Below are positions 12,801 through 22,525 of a stretch of 64,000 nt of DNA, one piece after another. Numbering within the stretch: position 1 is the first letter of the stretch; the number at the start of each line of letters is the position of its first letter. Source of the stretch: Crossaster papposus (lineage: Eukaryota; Echinodermata; Asteroidea; Velatida; Solasteridae); contig JBAIAA010000347.1 in NCBI GenBank assembly GCA_037893245.1, positions 62,001 to 126,000 of the forward strand. Reading direction: 5' to 3'. The position numbers were made by a program, and so were the translations under genes. The notes under the pieces are model-generated. The model did not search any database and was not told where the DNA came from. It saw only the letters and a list, made by a program, of their open reading frames with translations.

Positions 12801-15800
12801 ACACAACAGTTATTTGCATCATTAACAAGGTACAAACAAACTAATGTATTTACCTTAATAAATAATTTACTCTAACATGCTTTGGATATTTACCTATACA
12901 GTATGATACATGCTGGCTACATCACACATTTTCAAAATATAAGTCGGGCATTATGTAGAGATTATCTTATTGGCTGATCATTTAACATCAACATGATCAA
13001 TACAAACCGGCTTCTATAGGAACGATTGTCACTTTTGAAACTGGATCTACGACCCTTGAAATGACAATAACTCCGCTTCGCAACATCGTATCTCAACAAT
13101 CGAGGTGTCTAAATACGCAGAACAAAATTATGCACTGGGTTATTTGCTTTGATTAATCCATACCCTTTCGGGCCGTTAACTATTGGATAATTCCCGGCTA
13201 ATTAAAAAATAATTATACAAATTCACCAACTGTCGCATTTAATTTAGTCCGAAGAAACATTTCACAGGCTTTTACCAAAACAATTTAGTAACTCATTATT
13301 CAATGTTAACGTTTGGCCACCTTTCCAAACACCAGGTCGAAAATATTCGTCATTGCAGATCAAATTCGTCTGAGCAAACAGCTCAGACGAGTTTAATCTC
13401 TGTAATGACGAATATTCTCGATCCAATGTTTAAATAGATTTACCAAACTTTGCAAACGAATGGTAAATGACTAAGTAAACGCCGGAAAGTGTAAGAGACC
13501 CCAATTGTGCATTGGTGCTGTGTTTATGAACACAAACGGCGTGCATCGTACATGCACATTAAATGAAAACGACACGAAAAACGTATGCGTACTCCGTCGT
13601 GTCCGAGGTAAACAATTAAGACAATAGGTTAAATTCCTTTCAACCAGGGGTTTAACATAGGATAGGCCCAAGTAAACAATCTAAAACACGAGATTTTCGG
13701 GGATTTCAGGACTTAGTGCCCCTTTACTAATTTGCACTAAATCAATTTTGGAACGAAATGCTTAAATCCACAAATGTGTGAATACAACGAAGTTGAACTG
13801 TAATAACTAACAAAACTATTAAGCAAATTATTTTAAAAACGTACATAATACAGCGAGCGTAAAGTCGAACTCAACGCATATCTCGCGAGGATAGGTCTTA
13901 GGTTTATTATAATGAATTATTGAACAAAATTGTTCTTTTCTGACCTGAATTTATACAGACTGCGTGAAAAACAAGTAATTTTATTTGTACGTCCTTACAT
14001 TTCCAAGCAATGCCGTGCACCATGAACCAGGAGCTCGACCCAGAGACGAGCCGCTACCGCTGGCTGATTCAAGCCGTGGACCCGTGTGAGTGCACAGAGA
14101 TCGGAATGGGTGGCTTCAGCACCTTTGTACCGTACAGACCCTACGAGGTGACGTACTATGACACCTTTCTGATTAGCAGCTGTTCTGAGGAGATACGTCA
14201 ATGGTTAAACTGCACCGGTAAGTACACTACCCCCTCCCCCCCCCCCCCCCCCCCCACCCACTTTCTCCCAGCCCCCTCTCCAACAATTGGGCGCATTTAA
14301 AAAAAGGAAATGCTCCACAGAATGATATAAGATGAGAAGACTAAAACAATATCAGGGGGACCTCCGCCAGCAACCCGCTTGCGTAACATGAGATCCAACT
14401 CCTCCTCTGTTTTTAACTTTGCAATGGCCATCCAGTCAGGCAATTCTAACGACTACTCCGGGATGGTGGGCGCTTCATCCGTTATAACGTGACCAGACGA
14501 GCTAACGTCAAATCACAGCCAAGCCCAACCAGAAACAATTCCTGCCAGATTTCGCAGCTATAACCAATCGGAAATCAGGCTTTTGGGGAAATCTCTAAAA
14601 AATAGGATGACAAGGTCCATCGGCTTGGGATCGTAAATCGCGATGCACGTTCACGATGCGTAAACTGCGTTGCGATCGCACGTCACGTTTGGCGCATGCG
14701 TATCTTTCCTCCAGCACATAACCCCCCTGGCTGGAATGCGTGTGCTTACGCCCTACCGATCTTAGTATTATTAGTCCATATCTGTATAATCGGATGTGCA
14801 GTACAGTGATTTTGCCCCTGTTTGCGCCACTGCATGTACCTTTCCGTGCTCCAGACCACTCGGAATGGAAGATAATCGCATCCCCGATAAAAGCATCACA
14901 GCTTCATCGTATTGGGGAAACAACGCTAACTACGGCCCGCCCAGGGCTAGACTTAATATTCAAGGTATTTTTGTTGTATTCATCGTAATAATAACGTCAC
15001 AAAATACCACCTAACTAGATCCTTATAATCAAATTGAAGAACACGAACAAAGTGTTAGCAAAAGCTGAATTGTTTCAGATGGTATCCAAGAAAACGATAC
15101 TTACTCGCGTCCGCAACTTAATAGCTCGCGGCCGCGCGTAATAACTTGCGGTCGCAAGATAAATAAGTCGTTGTCGCGAGTTATTACGTCGTGGCCGTGA
15201 GTTCAGACGTCGCGCTTAGGGTGGGTTTTCACGAGGCCGAAGGATGCGAATGCCGAAAAATGATACGAATTGATAACTTTTACAAAACTGACTTTAAGCG
15301 AACGTTTGTTTAACGTTAACTGTTAAACCAAAATCAAAATCAACTAAATGAACCACTTCCAACGTAAAAACAACGACTATCTGGGAGTGTTTCAAAATAT
15401 CACGTATGACGTTATGATGATATAACATCAGTTCCCTCGATAGCACATATTTTATACGTGTATACCCAATATCAACCTGTATTGGACAAGCAGCATTCTG
15501 ACACACACGAGCTTCGCGTCACAGATGGATCATAATGAGACAGTGAACAAAAAGTATCAATATTTTTTGTTTCCAATACAGTTACACGAAATACATGTAT
15601 ATTTTGTATATAGAAATCATTGCTTCAATGGCAAACAAATTAGAACATCATATCCGAAAAACAATTCGAAAATTGAGAGAAAAACCTCAAGTTTAAGCGT
15701 AAACATTAAGCAAAGTTGTTCATGTTTAACAGGGTTCGCTGCAGCATGGTGTAACGCTGGACCCACTGATATCAGTCCATGGATACAGGTTGACTTCCAT

Positions 15801-16222
15801 GCTGCAGTCACCATCACTGGTTTGATCACCCAGGGGCGCGGAAATTCAAACACAAACCAATTTGTGACGGAGTACCAAGTGGCCGCGTACAGTGACGACA
15901 GTCATTCCTGGCATCACGTGACTAATGCAGACGGCACACCAATACATGTAGGTTTAAAACTGGTAAATGGCAGCAGATTTATGGTAACTATTATACGCCA
16001 TTACGTATACTAACTAATACATATCTAAATTTAAACCTTTTTCAACAAACACGTACACCATTCCTGTATTCCTTTTGTTTACAGTTCCCTGGTAACAAGG
16101 ACAGGAACACCACGGTAACCACTCGATTTCCGTCTGCCTTGCGCACCAGAATCCTGCGCATTTACCCTACTGCATGGAACAGACGCTGCAGCATGAGGTT
16201 TGAAGTGATTGGCTGCTATTAG
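3890..16222 (+). CDS. Secreted discoidin (F5/8 type C) domain protein, copy 1; splice-defective
   Basis: Exons by comparison with the two sister genes: 3890-3935, 14008-14217, 14836-14964, 15733-15947, 16085-16222 (stop TAG), 245 codons if all are used. Exon 1 encodes a short hydrophobic signal peptide (MEGAAALVMMLSSVA) and ends in phase 1 at GTAAGA. Exon 2 starts after AAG and encodes a module of about 70 residues that I do not recognise, with Cys 19, 42, 44, 74, 84 and an NCT glycosylation sequon. Exons 3-5 form one discoidin domain, residues 90-244. It opens with CSRPLGMED, continues with AAWC, PWIQVDF and ITGLITQGR, and ends with RILRIYP and MRFEVIGC, so it has the usual first and last cysteines. 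The protein is probably extracellular and binds sugar or phospholipid, as the family does; the ligand is unknown. Oddity: the exon 3 acceptor reads GCAT instead of the AG seen in both sisters, and no nearby AG restores the frame. It may be a pseudogene or skip exon 3, which keeps frame because both flanking introns are phase 1. Confidence 0.85.
3961..3986. repeat. TATG microsatellite in intron 1, copy 1
   Basis: About six and a half TATG units lie just after the signal-peptide exon donor. Unit 2 has a longer interrupted array at the same place; unit 3 has only CATACATATC. Confidence 0.9.
4883..5092 (+). other. 69-codon open frame shared with unit 2, coding status doubtful
   Basis: The frame lies inside intron 1. 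The unit 2 equivalent at 28075-28284 has the same length, despite compensating changes in an A-rich run near its start and a few substitutions. It contains a short internal repeat (LLELATLLEFAD). No domain is recognised. Unit 3 lacks the forward sequence. Recent duplication explains most of the identity, so I give it low weight. Confidence 0.2.
5640..7400. repeat. Intron 1 block C, first copy in unit 1
   Basis: Begins near AAACGGATCACTGAT and includes GGCCGCAAACAATCGTG, then AATTATGGCGGGTA, GTAGATCCCATTTTG and the palindromic element at 6990-7324. Homologous blocks lie at 11780-13470, 28840-30660, 34153-35265 and 54906-57245. Units 1 and 2 hold the block twice, unit 3 once. I see no gene. Confidence 0.7.
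6990..7324. repeat. Palindromic element with a strong central hairpin
   Basis: The ends are inverted: left CATTCACCAACTGTCGCATT, right AATGCGAGAGTTGGTGAAT. The centre is a near-perfect hairpin at about 7117-7197, AATATTCGTCATTGCAGAT...GTCTGAGC and GCTCAGAC...CTGTAATGACGAATATT. Copies lie at about 13213-13440 (right arm lost), 35015-35240 (right arm lost) and 56930-57240. It has no ORF and looks like a fold-back MITE that predates the unit duplication. Confidence 0.75.
7555..9850. repeat. R repeat: two local tandem copies in intron 1 of copy 1
   Basis: The sequence starting GTTTGGGTGTATTCGTTAG at about 7565 recurs at about 8948. The CTGCAGACCAGCCATAAAC stretch at 8285 recurs at 9367, so one unit is about 1.1-1.4 kb. 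Each carries the 165 bp sub-repeat described for 1-660. A shortened relative of its start is found before exon 2 of every unit (about 13480, 35270, 57427). Minus-strand frames here are repeated in step with the DNA and show no domain. Confidence 0.75.
9892..10085. repeat. Cluster of CGACTAGTCG palindromes
   Basis: About nine perfect or one-mismatch copies of CGACTAGTCG occur within 195 bp, spaced about 15-35 bp apart in AT-rich DNA, often extended to TCGCGACTAGTCG or ACTAGTCGCGAA. A single further copy lies at about 681-690. Spacers are not conserved, so it is not an ordinary tandem satellite. Confidence 0.75.
10374..11761. mobile_element. 1.39 kb non-autonomous DNA transposon with CTGGGGCCGG ends
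   Basis: The terminal inverted repeats are CTGGGGCCGGTTGCACCA at both ends, continuing imperfectly into TACGACA/TCGTAAG motifs inside. A further GGTTGCACCATCA lies inside at about 10548. It sits inside intron 1 of gene copy 1, and flanking sequence matches unit 2 around 28838. No long ORF. The target duplication is ambiguous, perhaps TGCC, and the superfamily is unassigned. Confidence 0.7.
11780..13470. repeat. Intron 1 block C, second copy in unit 1
   Basis: A second copy of block C, colinear with 5640-7240, ending in a truncated palindromic element (right arm replaced by TAAGTAAACGCCGG). The same right-hand junction occurs in unit 2 at about 35260, so this internal duplication is shared by units 1 and 2. 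Unit 3 has one block and continues like the first copy of unit 1. Confidence 0.7.
12250..12462. mobile_element. Short insertion with AGGCCCGTACGCAG start
   Basis: Present only in this copy of block C; the parallel copy reads through from GGCGACATC to ACTTCCTCCACGCAC. It starts AGAGGCCCGTACGCAG, contains GGGTGCGTACGCACCC (a palindrome) and a C/A-rich run, and has no ORF of its own. Probably a small non-autonomous element. Confidence 0.55.
14229..14256. repeat. Poly(C) tract beside the exon 2 donor, copy 1
   Basis: A run of almost pure C begins 12 bp after the exon 2 splice donor. Unit 3 has a much longer C-rich stretch at the same place (57950-58020). Unit 2 has none. Confidence 0.9.
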
Positions 16223-16239
16223 TCAGACTACTTACAATG

Positions 16240-16470
16240 TCGAGTCGAGTCATTTAAACAAAAAGTGACTCGAGGTGAGTCAAGTCATTCGGTCAATAAA
16301 TCGAGTCGAGTCGAGTCGAGTCGTGTCAGTGCATAGTTGAGACGGGTCGAGTCGTGTCATGCCACAGTGTATAGTCGAGTCGAGTCGAGTCGTGTAACAT
16401 GTATACACGACGTCGAGTCGAGTCATGTCGAGTCATCACAGTGTATAGTCGAGTCGAATTGAGTCAAGAA
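16240..16470. repeat. GAGTC minisatellite in the 3' flank of copy 1
   Basis: Pentamer-based array (GTCGA GTCGA GTC, with GTGTC and CAGTGTATA variants) starting about 20 bp after the stop codon. Possible AATAAA polyadenylation signals lie at about 16295 and 16469, so part of the array may be 3' UTR. Equivalent arrays follow the other two genes. Confidence 0.85.
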
Positions 16471-17254
16471 TAAACAAAACAATGTCATTTATTTGTATTT
16501 TTAAAGCAATCAAACGAAAGCAATGATGAAACCTCGAATTGGAAAAACGTGTTTTAAGTCCAGTTTCGAGATAGTATTTTGTGTGCAACAGAACAAGGTG
16601 GGAGTCCAGACCGTGACACGGTGTATGTGTGTACACGATATCGGCTGCATGTTTACCGTACTGTATTTGCGAAGTGACGCGAACATACATTTTGCACCGT
16701 GTAAATCATTGCTAATATAATTATTGTCTGCAACGTTTGGATTTTATTTTTGAGGCTCGAGTGTTATTAGCTTTTGCTTAAGTCAGGTTGAGTTTTCTAT
16801 TGATGAATCAAGTCATTTGCCTGCTGCAGTGACTGTCCAAAAATTCGGACTCGAGTCGAGTAATTGGCTCTGGTTTAACGTTGAATATTGCTCTATTGTA
16901 AAGCAAAAACAGGAATATACTTGTAAATATTGGTTGTATATTAACATCGTACGGTTTACATTTAATTAACATGTAATAATTTCGAAATAAACATTTACTA
17001 TTTTAAACTTTTATTTAGGATGTTAGTAACTGAATTATTCAGACGATACAGACAAAATATCTTGCAACTGTTTCTACTTGCGCTGTTTAGATAACTTATA
17101 GCATGAACAAACATGGAAAGGGAATCAATGTGAATTTGTGTCATTTCTAAAGAATTAATAATACCTTTAAGGTCCACTTTTAGTTAGAGTCACTTCGATT
17201 TAGCTTTGTAAGACATTTTGATTTTCTCTAGAGAAAGTGACGATAGGCATGTCA
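16471..17254. other. Conserved 3' flank, no gene seen
   Basis: Alignable with 40010-40340 and 60721-61480. Several short frames are present but none is kept across the three units. Includes a further short run of GAGTCGAG at about 16850. Confidence 0.5.
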
Positions 17255-18711
17255 TCAATTAGCATCCCACTGCATTCTCATTTTCCCTAAACTGACTTTA
17301 AAGACTGCAATTCCTATTAGGCTTAATTTATGTCTAAAATAACTGATGCAATGGTTTTAACACTGTAACCCGTGGTTCACATTCCAAAATAACAGGAACC
17401 AAATTTATATTAATTTAACTCCCTTTTGGTAAAAACTCTTGAATTCACACAATTCAGGATTTGCATACACAAAGAAAATGTTTTATTTCAAAAAAGAAAA
17501 TAATCTCAGGCAATAGCAATACAAATGAAAATGCAATGGGTTACGATGATTTACATAAAACACAGGATCCTGTTTGATTTAAAATACAAAATTTGAGCTC
17601 AGACAAAAGGGCGCCAAAACCTAAAAGACAGTTAACGCTCGCGATTCGTCCATCCTCGGTAGATCGGAGTCATGGGGTAGTAGGAGTTGAAGAATATGTA
17701 GAACGAGATGATGAAGTAGAGCACTTGAAGAAGAGTTCAATCGAAGATAGAAGTAGAAATGACAACTCTCGTCATATTGTTGCTACATGTACATGTGAAA
17801 CCAAAGTAAAATACTTGCGGGGTCTTGAAAAGATGAAGAGATGAAGTGGCTATGTCTAGGGCAATGCTGGGTTGTTCTTGGGTGCCTGGATCGCTCAAAC
17901 GTCTTGGCGTTGGGCGTCGAGGGTAGCAGTAGGCTTGGCGTACTGGATGTACTGGAGCATGGAATGGGATGCCTGGAGGGCAGGTCGGGAACACGCAGGC
18001 GACCCGGTCTAAGTTACCCTTCAAATGGCACGGTCCAGTCGTTTTAGTCTAAAACAGAGAGCCAACATTCGTGCAAAAGGAGGAAACTTGGGATCAGGGT
18101 CCTCCAATCGAAAACAACAATTTGCTCAAAACAGCAGATAAAAATGGCAGACATGCAGTCAGCACGATGGCAGAATCGGTTATGCCAAGTCTTGCTAAAA
18201 TTTAGGGCAAGCTGGCACCCAAAGCATGCCCTGACCACATGACCAACCCAGGCTCTCATTGGTCAAACTTCAAATTGTCACACATGACTCTATACTGATT
18301 GGTCATTTAGTAACCAGGGAGATCTGAAATCAACAGAAGCGTGTTGTTTTAACAGCTCCTGCAAGATGTAATAAACTAGCAGGGATTAAGAGTCCCTACA
18401 TCCTGCTTAGCTTCTGGAAGTTTATTGTATGTGTACACACTGGTGTACCAGCCACTAATAAAAGGCAGAGGACACAAAGAACATCCTCTGAACTTCCAGG
18501 AAAGATAAAAGATAACAGATCAAAGACTAGCCCTACAAATGGTAGGCAGAGATCAAAGGGTCTACTGGAACAAACTCACCAGTAGACAAAAAAGATAAAT
18601 TAGCATCCCACTGCATTCTCATTTGCCCTAAACTGACTTTAAAGACTGCAATTCCTATTAGGCTTAATTTACGTCTGAAATAACTGATGCAATGGTTTTA
18701 ACACAAACATA
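17255..18711 (-). mobile_element. Possible solo LTR between direct repeats
   Basis: A stretch of about 108 bp (TTAGCATCCCACTGCATTCT ... TGGTTTTAACAC) occurs at 17255-17363 and again at 18602-18711. Units 2 and 3 have it once (about 42310-42445, 61818-61960). Between the copies, 17364-18588 is 1225 bp bounded by TG...CA when read on either strand. On the minus strand it starts TGTCTACTGGTGAG, has an AATAAA, and ends GGGTTACA. These are LTR-like features, but no 5 bp target duplication is evident. The two overlapping frames inside (17593-17844 +, 17737-18024 -) have no recognised domain. Confidence 0.4.
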
Positions 18712-19257
18712 GTTGGTTTTTGTTTAAGTACTTGATAATGCCTGTAAACGTTACTAGGGAAACCGTGCACGCACGGTTGTTCAAGTTCATTTTACAAATT
18801 TAATGGCTGCGCACCGCAGATATTGCTTTGTCCGTCAAGCGCGTAAGTTTAATAAGGAACCATTGTTCACAGTTTACGATCCACTGACAACATTGTTATT
18901 TGGCGAAGGATAAATCAACTCTCTATAGGCCTATTGTCCGCGTAAAGAGCCGGACATACATGCGTAAATAATACCATCTCGTGTGGCTTGCCTTCGTCGT
19001 TGGTTTATTTTGGCACATTATTACAAAACAGCATAAACAAGAATTTTAAAACTAAAAGGCAGTATAAAATAAATCAAATTTTAGGTAATTTGACGGCCAT
19101 TTTGTTTTTTGGCGGCTATCTTTAAGGAGGGGCAAAATTCAGGAAGACACTTAATACTAGTCGGTGTAGCGGTTAACAGTATTTTGTTCAGGAGCTTGGT
19201 GGTGCGTGATCGTATATTCGTGAGAAAGAGCAATGGAAACTCATACTATACTTTATA

Positions 19258-19325
19258 TTCGCCAATATTATAGTTGAAAGAGAGGAGGGGTATGAATCGA
19301 AAAGTCTGTGGTTCGAATCCGACTA
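19258..19325 (+). mobile_element. tRNA-like SINE head, unit 1
   Basis: Contains a perfect pol III B box GGTTCGAATCC at 19310-19320, preceded by an A-box-like TAGTTGAAAGAGAGG at about 19271. The same head lies at about 43505-43580 and, broken, at 62565-62597. In unit 2 it is directly joined to the LINE 3' tail; here it is separated from the tail by an insertion. Confidence 0.5.
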
Positions 19326-19329
19326 TCGT

Positions 19330-20557
19330 TAACGTTTGTCGTGATTGGCCATGCATATTATTAAGCAAGATATGAGACTATACCCAGCACGAAATGTGAC
19401 AGAGGGGTACCCCCCCCCCCCCCCCCCCCCCTCCTATCCCTATACCCTATACACACTCCACACTATTGTTACCTAACACCCACCCCCCCCCTTGAAACCT
19501 ACAAAGAATTCCTGAGATTCCGGGAACACAATGGTCAACACATAAGAAGGGGGGGGGGTGGGGGATTTGATGTATGATTTATTTTAAAACCTACAGCGAA
19601 AGGTCGGTTAAATAAGCTTAGACAACAAACGTATTTTGCTAATTTAAGTTTAAAAAAAAAAAAAAATAATGTTACACGTTTTTTTCAATAGGCCACCATG
19701 GGCCTGGTCTTTGGTCAATTTTTCGGCATAAACCGATAGAGTGACTCCTCGTTAGTAAGGAAAAAATAGCGCAAAAATCCCGCATGATCACTTTGAGTCT
19801 GAAAATTAACCATTTTGTGCAGGCCTGTTCATTAGAAAACTAGCGGCTGAGAGAAAAACAGCGCCCTCTGTTGACAATCCACGAATAAGGGAAATATTTG
19901 TTGGGTGCATGAAATAACTCTAGGAAAGTTTAAGATGTTATGTTTTGTTTGTAAACTAATTATAAAGTGCCAAACATTAGGTTTATTTGAAATGTCATGT
20001 ATAACTTTTTAGATTATTACAGTACCGCAGTACGCTTCTTTTTTTTATTTATTTATTATTTATTTTATTTTATTATTATTATTATTTTTGTTTGGGGGGG
20101 GGAGATTTCTCTTTTACTATCAAGTCTCATTTTTATAAGATATTGACTGTTCACCTTTTTTCTGTAGATACACAATGGCCGAAGATATGTTCAAAGACCT
20201 ACCAAAGTGTGAAGTTTACAGACATATCAAAACGTAAAATGTGACACCGGGTTCTTACCGACTTCGGTAAATGTTGTCATACAAAATATATAGTTTCTAT
20301 ATTGGACCACAATGGACTGTGGAGGAAACAGCGGCATAACTATTGTTGGATTAAATTTGTAGGGAGAACTATCGTTTACTAATATTTCAGGGGGAGGGGA
20401 ATCATAAAAGTGGACAAACGAGTTAAAGCAAATAAAACTAGGGACCGTCAGAAAAAGAAGACTCGTCATCGTTTATTCTTTTTACGCAAATTGAATTCAT
20501 TTGGGTTTCGTCAGTGTATTTTAGTCAATTTTTACCGGGCTATCATTGAGAGCATAA
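19330..20557. mobile_element. Insertion within the unit 1 retroposon, carrying poly(C)/poly(G) runs
   Basis: Unit 2 reads directly from CTATCGTTAACGTT to AGCATAATTG (about 43590), so these 1.2 kb were inserted here or lost there. It includes a reverse copy of the poly(G)-containing dispersed repeat (TGTTACCTAAC, C-run 19411-19432, CAGCACGAAATG) and further C and G runs at about 19482, 19547 and 20094. It also has an AT-rich low-complexity stretch at 20040-20090. The 80-codon minus-strand frame at 20227-20469 has no recognised domain. Confidence 0.55.
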
Positions 20558-20990
20558 TTGTTTTATCAGTCAGAAGTTAAACGCTGTTGGTCGAACAGCA
20601 GAGAAGATCATTGGCACTACCTTACCAACACTGGATAGAATCTATTTACAATGACAGAATGTGCAAACGGGTCAAGGAGGACAAGTTCCATCCAGCAACT
20701 GATTATTTCACATTCCTGCCGACGTCTTAGGACTTTTTATGGTAGTAAGCGTTTTACAAAGAGTTTTTATCCTTCTGCAGTTCGTGTATACAATGGGACT
20801 TAATCTTATTTTTTTTTTTTATTGAGGTTTGTATTGTGTGTCTAGTATATGTGTATTGTGTAATTTGTATTTGTTATATAAATATATATTGTTAAGCTCG
20901 AGGAATAAGCCATTTTCCGATGTCAATAGTTGTTAACTTTTTGCATTGGTTGAATAAAGTATTATCTTATCTTATCTTATCTTATTTGAT
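20558..20990 (+). mobile_element. LINE 3' end (CR1/L2-type), truncated and frameshifted
   Basis: Conceptual reading across two frames gives the C-terminal part of a non-LTR reverse transcriptase ORF: YNDRMCKRVKEDKFHPATDY, then RRLRTFYGSKRFTKSFYPSA followed by VRVYNGT and a stop. The layout of DKFHPA...SFYPSAVRVYN resembles the end of many CR1/L2-like ORF2 proteins. The 3' end is a TTATC pentamer array (about 20963-20987), as expected for this class. A copy lies at 43600-43998 in unit 2. Confidence 0.65.
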
Positions 20991-22462
20991 GATCTACTTG
21001 ATAAATCATTACTCGGTACTTTTTGACGAAGTTCCTACCCAGCAACCCGCATCCAGAAGCTCTTAGCCTCGTCGTGTATTACACAATTTGAAGAGTTACA
21101 ACAAGCTGAAATTGAAGAGTTGACACAGGAGTGCGAACACAGGACATGACATCAACAATTACTCATGACGAATCATTGGTCCACAGTTTCGACGAACTAA
21201 TTAATGCTTTGCGATAAGAAGCGAGTGACAAGAAGCTGATGACAACATAATTTATTTCCACAACAGAGCTCTCTGGATTTCTTTATTTATAAAGAAAAAT
21301 GTGTGAACAATCGTAAAATAGCACGTAGGGATGACATTCTTCAACAGTGTTTAGTGATTCACAGCCTTTTTTATTCGTAAAAATAGCCCAGTAAATATTA
21401 AAATAATAACCCGTGTATGCCGCACATCAACTTTATTATCAGATTAGATAATTCTTGTTTCTATTCAATTCTATAAAATTTATGAACAATTTGGAAGCTG
21501 ATAACTCCAATTCGTAAAGAATGAATCAAAGCAATGATATTAAAGGTTCACTTTTTGTATCACCGTGAAATGATCAAAGTCATCACCCGAGTGTCGACGT
21601 CGTGGTACGCAAATAATACGGTTGTAACGCTGTATAATATTAGTCGAAAGAGGGCGATAGTCATATACGGCGAAAAAAGCTCCGAAATTCTGGAATTTGC
21701 ATCAGTTGGGAAAAAGAAACATGTGCAGACGAAATGTAAGCATGTTTCGGTGGTAAATAAACGCTTTTGAATTTTTCTTTATTGGTATATTTCCTGTTGA
21801 TACGAGAACATCTGTCATGTCTGGGTCATAACATGGTGTTAAAACACTGTATGTTCACTGCCGTATACCACTACGCTACTTGCTATCATGGTACATGTAT
21901 GCATGTACCCTCTTTGCATGATATTGCACAAGTTACCTTATATGGGATTGGCTTGGATGAAGATTGGAGTTAATGTTGGGTGTGTTTTTAAACAGACCAA
22001 ATTCAATGCTGTACTGATAAACACAAGGACCCAAAGTTGGTCATTCACGACTCTATATTACTCCAAAAGAGGGCAGCACCCGAAGGTAAACAAATCATGC
22101 CGTCTCGCATCAAATCAAGAGTCACGCGACGTCAAAACGCCCGCCAACAGGGCGTTAACATTAATAATTTAACGTCATGGCGCAGGAAACGTTGTGAAAA
22201 TGTGATAGGCGACATCAGGCCTATTGATATTGTGATAAAAGGCACAAAACAATCAATATTATATCTTCTTTGGATCTTTGAGTTGGAGAATGAAGCCAAT
22301 TCTAGTCAAGATCATGTATAAAACAAGACGGCGGCATTGGATCCATCATTATCAATTGAAATACGGAATTTAAAATATTTCAGGTACATGTATTACATTT
22401 CTATGAATCTGAGCATAGCATTCTGTAACCATAGTACTCATAACCAAATATGTTGTTCTCAC
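20991..22462. other. Intergenic block A of unit 1, no supported gene
   Basis: Colinear with 43999-45463 in unit 2. Plus-strand frames at 21534-22321 correspond to a 197-codon frame in unit 2 but are broken here by a single-base deletion near 22053, so coding is unlikely. The flanking GAGGGCGATAG and GAGGGCAGCACC motifs look like repeat ends. Confidence 0.5.
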
Positions 22463-22525
22463 CTGTGGCAGAATTGCAAGTCAGGGCAATTGGCTCGGTC
22501 ACCAGCTTCCTAAACGTAATCAGCA

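Noticed and set aside
14010..14300. ATG at 14010 (and 35784, 57732) as the protein start
   Set aside because: It gives no signal peptide for an extracellular domain. A splice acceptor AAG lies 2 bp upstream and a signal exon of matching phase exists in each unit. Upstream sequence has length differences that are not multiples of three.
17593..18024. Coding gene on either strand in the possible LTR
   Set aside because: No domain, no sister copy, and both frames overlap within sequence bounded by TG...CA ends.
19258..19325. Functional tRNA gene
   Set aside because: B box is perfect, but acceptor and T stems do not pair well and the sequence is attached to retroposon material in a sister unit.
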